A stretch of DNA of 64,000 nt, from positions 2,854,501 to 2,918,500 of the forward strand of contig NC_092317.1 of the NCBI RefSeq assembly GCF_036785885.1. The letters are read 5' to 3'. Positions 61,349 through 64,000 of the stretch are shown here, one piece after another. Below the pieces are notes generated by a model. That model saw nothing but the letters and a program-made list of their open reading frames with translations. It had not been told where the DNA came from and did no database searches. Position 1 is the stretch's first letter; each line of letters starts with the position of its first letter. The stretch is from Coffea arabica (taxonomy: Eukaryota; Streptophyta; Magnoliopsida; Gentianales; Rubiaceae). A program made the position numbers and the translations under genes.

Positions 61349-61590
61349 ACATCTGGATCTGGGGCACATTTGCAAAATTTGTAAAGCTCCAGCCCTCGAA
61401 TTAGTATTTAAATATCTTCCCCGCGGGGGGGGGGGGGGGGGGGAGGAATGAAAATTCCAAAAAACACAACTGTCACACATCTGGATCTGGGGCACATTTG
61501 CAAAATTTGTAAAGCTCCAGCTCTTGAATTAGTATTTAAATATCTTTAGGGGGCAAGAATGAAAATTCTAAAAAGTACAACAGTCTTTGT
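61349..61590. repeat. 128-bp tandem duplication with a G19 tract
   Basis: The unit starting acatctggatctggggcaca at 61,349 repeats at 61,477 with a few changes. The first copy contains an uninterrupted run of 19 G (61,425-61,443); the second has only aggggg at the same place. Outside the G tract the copies are nearly identical, so the duplication is recent or the G tract expanded after it. Confidence 0.85.
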
Positions 61591-63915
61591 GTACATATAT
61601 ATATTTTCCCTCCCACCACCGTTTCTCACGTCCTTCCAAAATCCAGCTCCCAACTATTAAATCTTGAATCTAATAACAACGAAAAAAGATTCCTTCCCTT
61701 AATCACCCGGCCAACCCCACAGTTCGCCGGTCACATTTAGCAATAGACAAAACATGTGTTAATCGGAGTATTTGACAAAGTCAAGTCTATCACAAACCTC
61801 CAAACTGTCTCAAAAGATTTTATTATTTGGACTTGAAAACAAATATTTAGCATCTACTACTTTTTCTACACCTGTTTTGAATTTTCACAACATTCCAGCT
61901 CTGCGTTGAGTATTCAAAATGATGCGCTCAAACTAGGCCTTATTTGATTCAGTCTTTTATTTAGACCCTGGAGACGTCGTCGGTCCTCCGCTATTCACTG
62001 CCGCCCATCCTCCTCTTGGCTTCCCGATGAGGATGGTCCTCCGTCGCAGGACAAATTTCAGAATCCAATCCAACCACCCTCTATCTCACCTTAGACTTTA
62101 TTATTAAACAATTTACTATCAAAAAAAAAAATTGAAACTATGACCTTGGCAAAATTAATAAAAAAAATTTTACATTTTGTCGTGAACAAATTCAGGCAGT
62201 GTTGTATACTGGAATTGACTTGGCTAGCATAAGACCGACCGACCGACCGACGTGTTTTCAAGTGCTACAATAATAATACGTAAACGTTCAAAGTAAACAG
62301 ACGGATAAGCTAATGCATCAACTTTCTTCTCGTTTTCCTTTTTTTTTTTTATTATTTGTATGTATCATTCGGCTAATAATAATAATAGCGTTCACATGCT
62401 GTCAGATCAGAGTATAAAGGACCACGCTTATAATAATAATAATAATGAGAAACTTTCAGGGGCGGGCGTTGACGGATGAATTTCTGCGGAGCTTCCTTCC
62501 ATGATCGTGCATAAGAATTTACTACTTTCTTCTCCATTTTTTAAAACTTTTTTTCTTCTTCTTTCTGTTTTTGTTGGGTGAATGCTTGACTTGCTCTGCT
62601 TTTCCTTCCCGTCGACGCAAACAAAAGTGATTAGCAAGCAGGCTGCAAAAAATCAAAATAGCTGTTGCTTCCTTTCCTCTCCTTTCCTGCGCGTGGTCTG
62701 GTCTGAACACTTTACAAAAGCATCCCTCTTCAATTTGACTAAATTTTTGTCACAAGTTTCATCTTCATGCGATTATTTTTTTCCCTAATAAAAAAACTCA
62801 TCATCATCGTTCGGTGCGGGTTGATAAACAGGTCAGAAATCCAACCTTCTAGTAGCCGAAGACGTCAATGGTCGGGCATCTTTGATAAAAAGTATCATGA
62901 TATGATATCATCTTGTTTGATTTTTGGATTGGTGGGTTGGATTGGATTGTTTTTCTCAGATTTTTTTTTATGTATGCAAAGAAAGAAATAAATGATCAGT
63001 CTAAGTAGCTAAAGGAAACTTTCGTAAGTAACAAAACTTCAATGTTCAAACTTCCAACCACTACTTTCATATTGCAGTAAACAACTAAAAATTCCACCAA
63101 GAATACCCTATAAGATACAATTATTTGGCATCTCCGATCCAAATAGAAGTCGAAGTCAATTCCCACCGCTTACGGGAGTCGCTACTGGCAAACAAAAGCC
63201 TGGCATCATGGACAAACGTTTCAAACACGGGAACAGGAGAATCCTCCCAAGATTCGCTTGATCTGGACTTCTACACTCCAGACAGAATTACTGAAGTCAA
63301 GAGTGGAGGGAGGGGAACGGAGGGGGGGAAGAAGGCAAGTCAACAGGGCACGTAGGAGAGAATTCATTTAGACAAGCATCGGACCTGCTTAACTCGACCC
63401 CGTTAATCCAATCAATCAAGGATTATAAAAATGCAACAATTACGCACTACTAATTTCATCAAATGGCCCTTTTTTATAAGGGAGGCACCTCTGATGGATA
63501 TTTTTAGTTCATTTTGTCTGTGCAAATATAGCAGTGAAAGTCGGGAAGTATTTCCCCTTCTCACACTCTTCTACCAATTTTTGTGTGTTCAACGGCATAA
63601 GGGATGCCACAAGTCAGGAAGCTTAAGCAAAGCGCTGCTTCACCAGCTAAAAGGTACAGAGAACAGAGTGATTAAACGTCAGTATTTGCGAAAACCATGC
63701 AATTGAGATCATTAGCGAGCAATCCTTGGAAGCAAGACAAGGTCAAAAGATGAAAGTGTTGTACATCTCAAGAATGAGCTAATGGTCTCCCTAATGCATT
63801 TTCATTAGATTGAAAACTGAGTTTACAAGAAGACTGACAAACACAACACCTCAAGTCCCATTAGCACCATTCTGGTAACTTAGCTCTGTTTGGAAATATA
63901 TGAAACCAATCCCAG

Positions 63916-64000
63916 TCAATTTGCATCATCATCATCTTTCTCATTTCCAGCAGTTGCATTGACACCAGAAGTTAGCTCGGCTTCAACTGACATGGAAGCC
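63916..64000 (-). CDS. Possible 3' end of a minus-strand gene, truncated by the window
   Basis: The minus strand from the window edge reads open for 27 codons (MSVEAELTSGVNATAGNEK, then an Asp run) to a TGA at 63,916-63,918. The acidic, low-complexity C-terminus and higher G+C than the surroundings suggest a terminal exon, but 85 bp is too little to identify a family or confirm that it is coding. Confidence 0.35.
   Translation of the reverse strand, partial: ASMSVEAELTSGVNATAGNEKDDDDAN

Larger units (their letters stand above)
57119..63915. other. Non-coding right flank, no supported gene
   Basis: Beyond the duplication. I find long A or T tracts (57,147, 57,675, 58,388, 59,049), a gaccgaccgaccgacc microsatellite near 62,234, (TAA)n near 62,430, a possible MULE-type MITE (57,889-58,693) and a tandem duplication (61,349-61,590). 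Open frames here are short, lack family resemblance and have no convincing splice structure. Confidence 0.5.

Noticed and set aside
63125-63355. Plus-strand frame of about 76 codons with balanced composition
   Set aside because: It starts with TTG, has no ATG and no family resemblance, and no splice partners were found. It is possible but unsupported.

Overview
This is plant nuclear DNA: AT-rich, with short exons and GT-AG introns, full-size PDR-type ABC transporter genes, a plant AOP-type 2-oxoglutarate-dependent dioxygenase, and typical plant transposons (Stowaway and Tourist-like MITEs, hAT, MULE, Helitron, Ty3/gypsy, L1-type LINE). A eudicot, probably an asterid, fits best. I cannot assign a species from the sequence alone.

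The window is organised around one large direct segmental duplication. Copy A spans about 1,326-21,260 and copy B about 27,335-57,118, in the same orientation. Each copy carries, on the minus strand, a three-exon dioxygenase gene at its left end and a 23-exon PDR/ABCG transporter gene at its right end. In copy A both genes are intact (dioxygenase 1,748-3,164, 315 aa; transporter 14,137-20,710, 1,422 aa). In copy B the dioxygenase is a pseudogene (28,020-30,220), but the transporter (49,897-56,500) is intact, with every exon the same length as in copy A. This is one oxygenase gene, its dead duplicate, and two live transporter paralogues.

Because the copies align, they record each other's insertions. 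Copy A gained a 6.9-kb Helitron (4,015-10,938), a retroposon fragment with a nested Stowaway MITE (3,556-3,982), an hAT-like remnant (11,989-12,450) and a MITE (12,694-12,969). Copy B gained a MITE in the pseudogene intron (28,373-28,960), an hAT element (31,198-32,906) containing a MULE with transposase remains, a second hAT element (33,546-34,244), a Tourist-like MITE (34,993-35,639), and a gag-protease-only gypsy element (36,321 to about 48,744) whose 5' LTR contains a full-length LINE (42,481-48,718). Several tiny poly(A)-tailed insertions with long target-site duplications look like aborted LINE-type retrotransposition.

The spacer between the copies (21,260-27,335) holds a Stowaway MITE, a 156-bp tandem duplication, an hAT element with a perfect 8-bp target duplication, and a Pack-MULE carrying a fragment of a Nop52/RRP1 ribosomal-RNA-processing gene. 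The right end (57,119-64,000) is mostly non-coding. The last 85 bases appear to be the 3' end of another minus-strand gene that runs off the window. I saw no rRNA, tRNA or CRISPR features.
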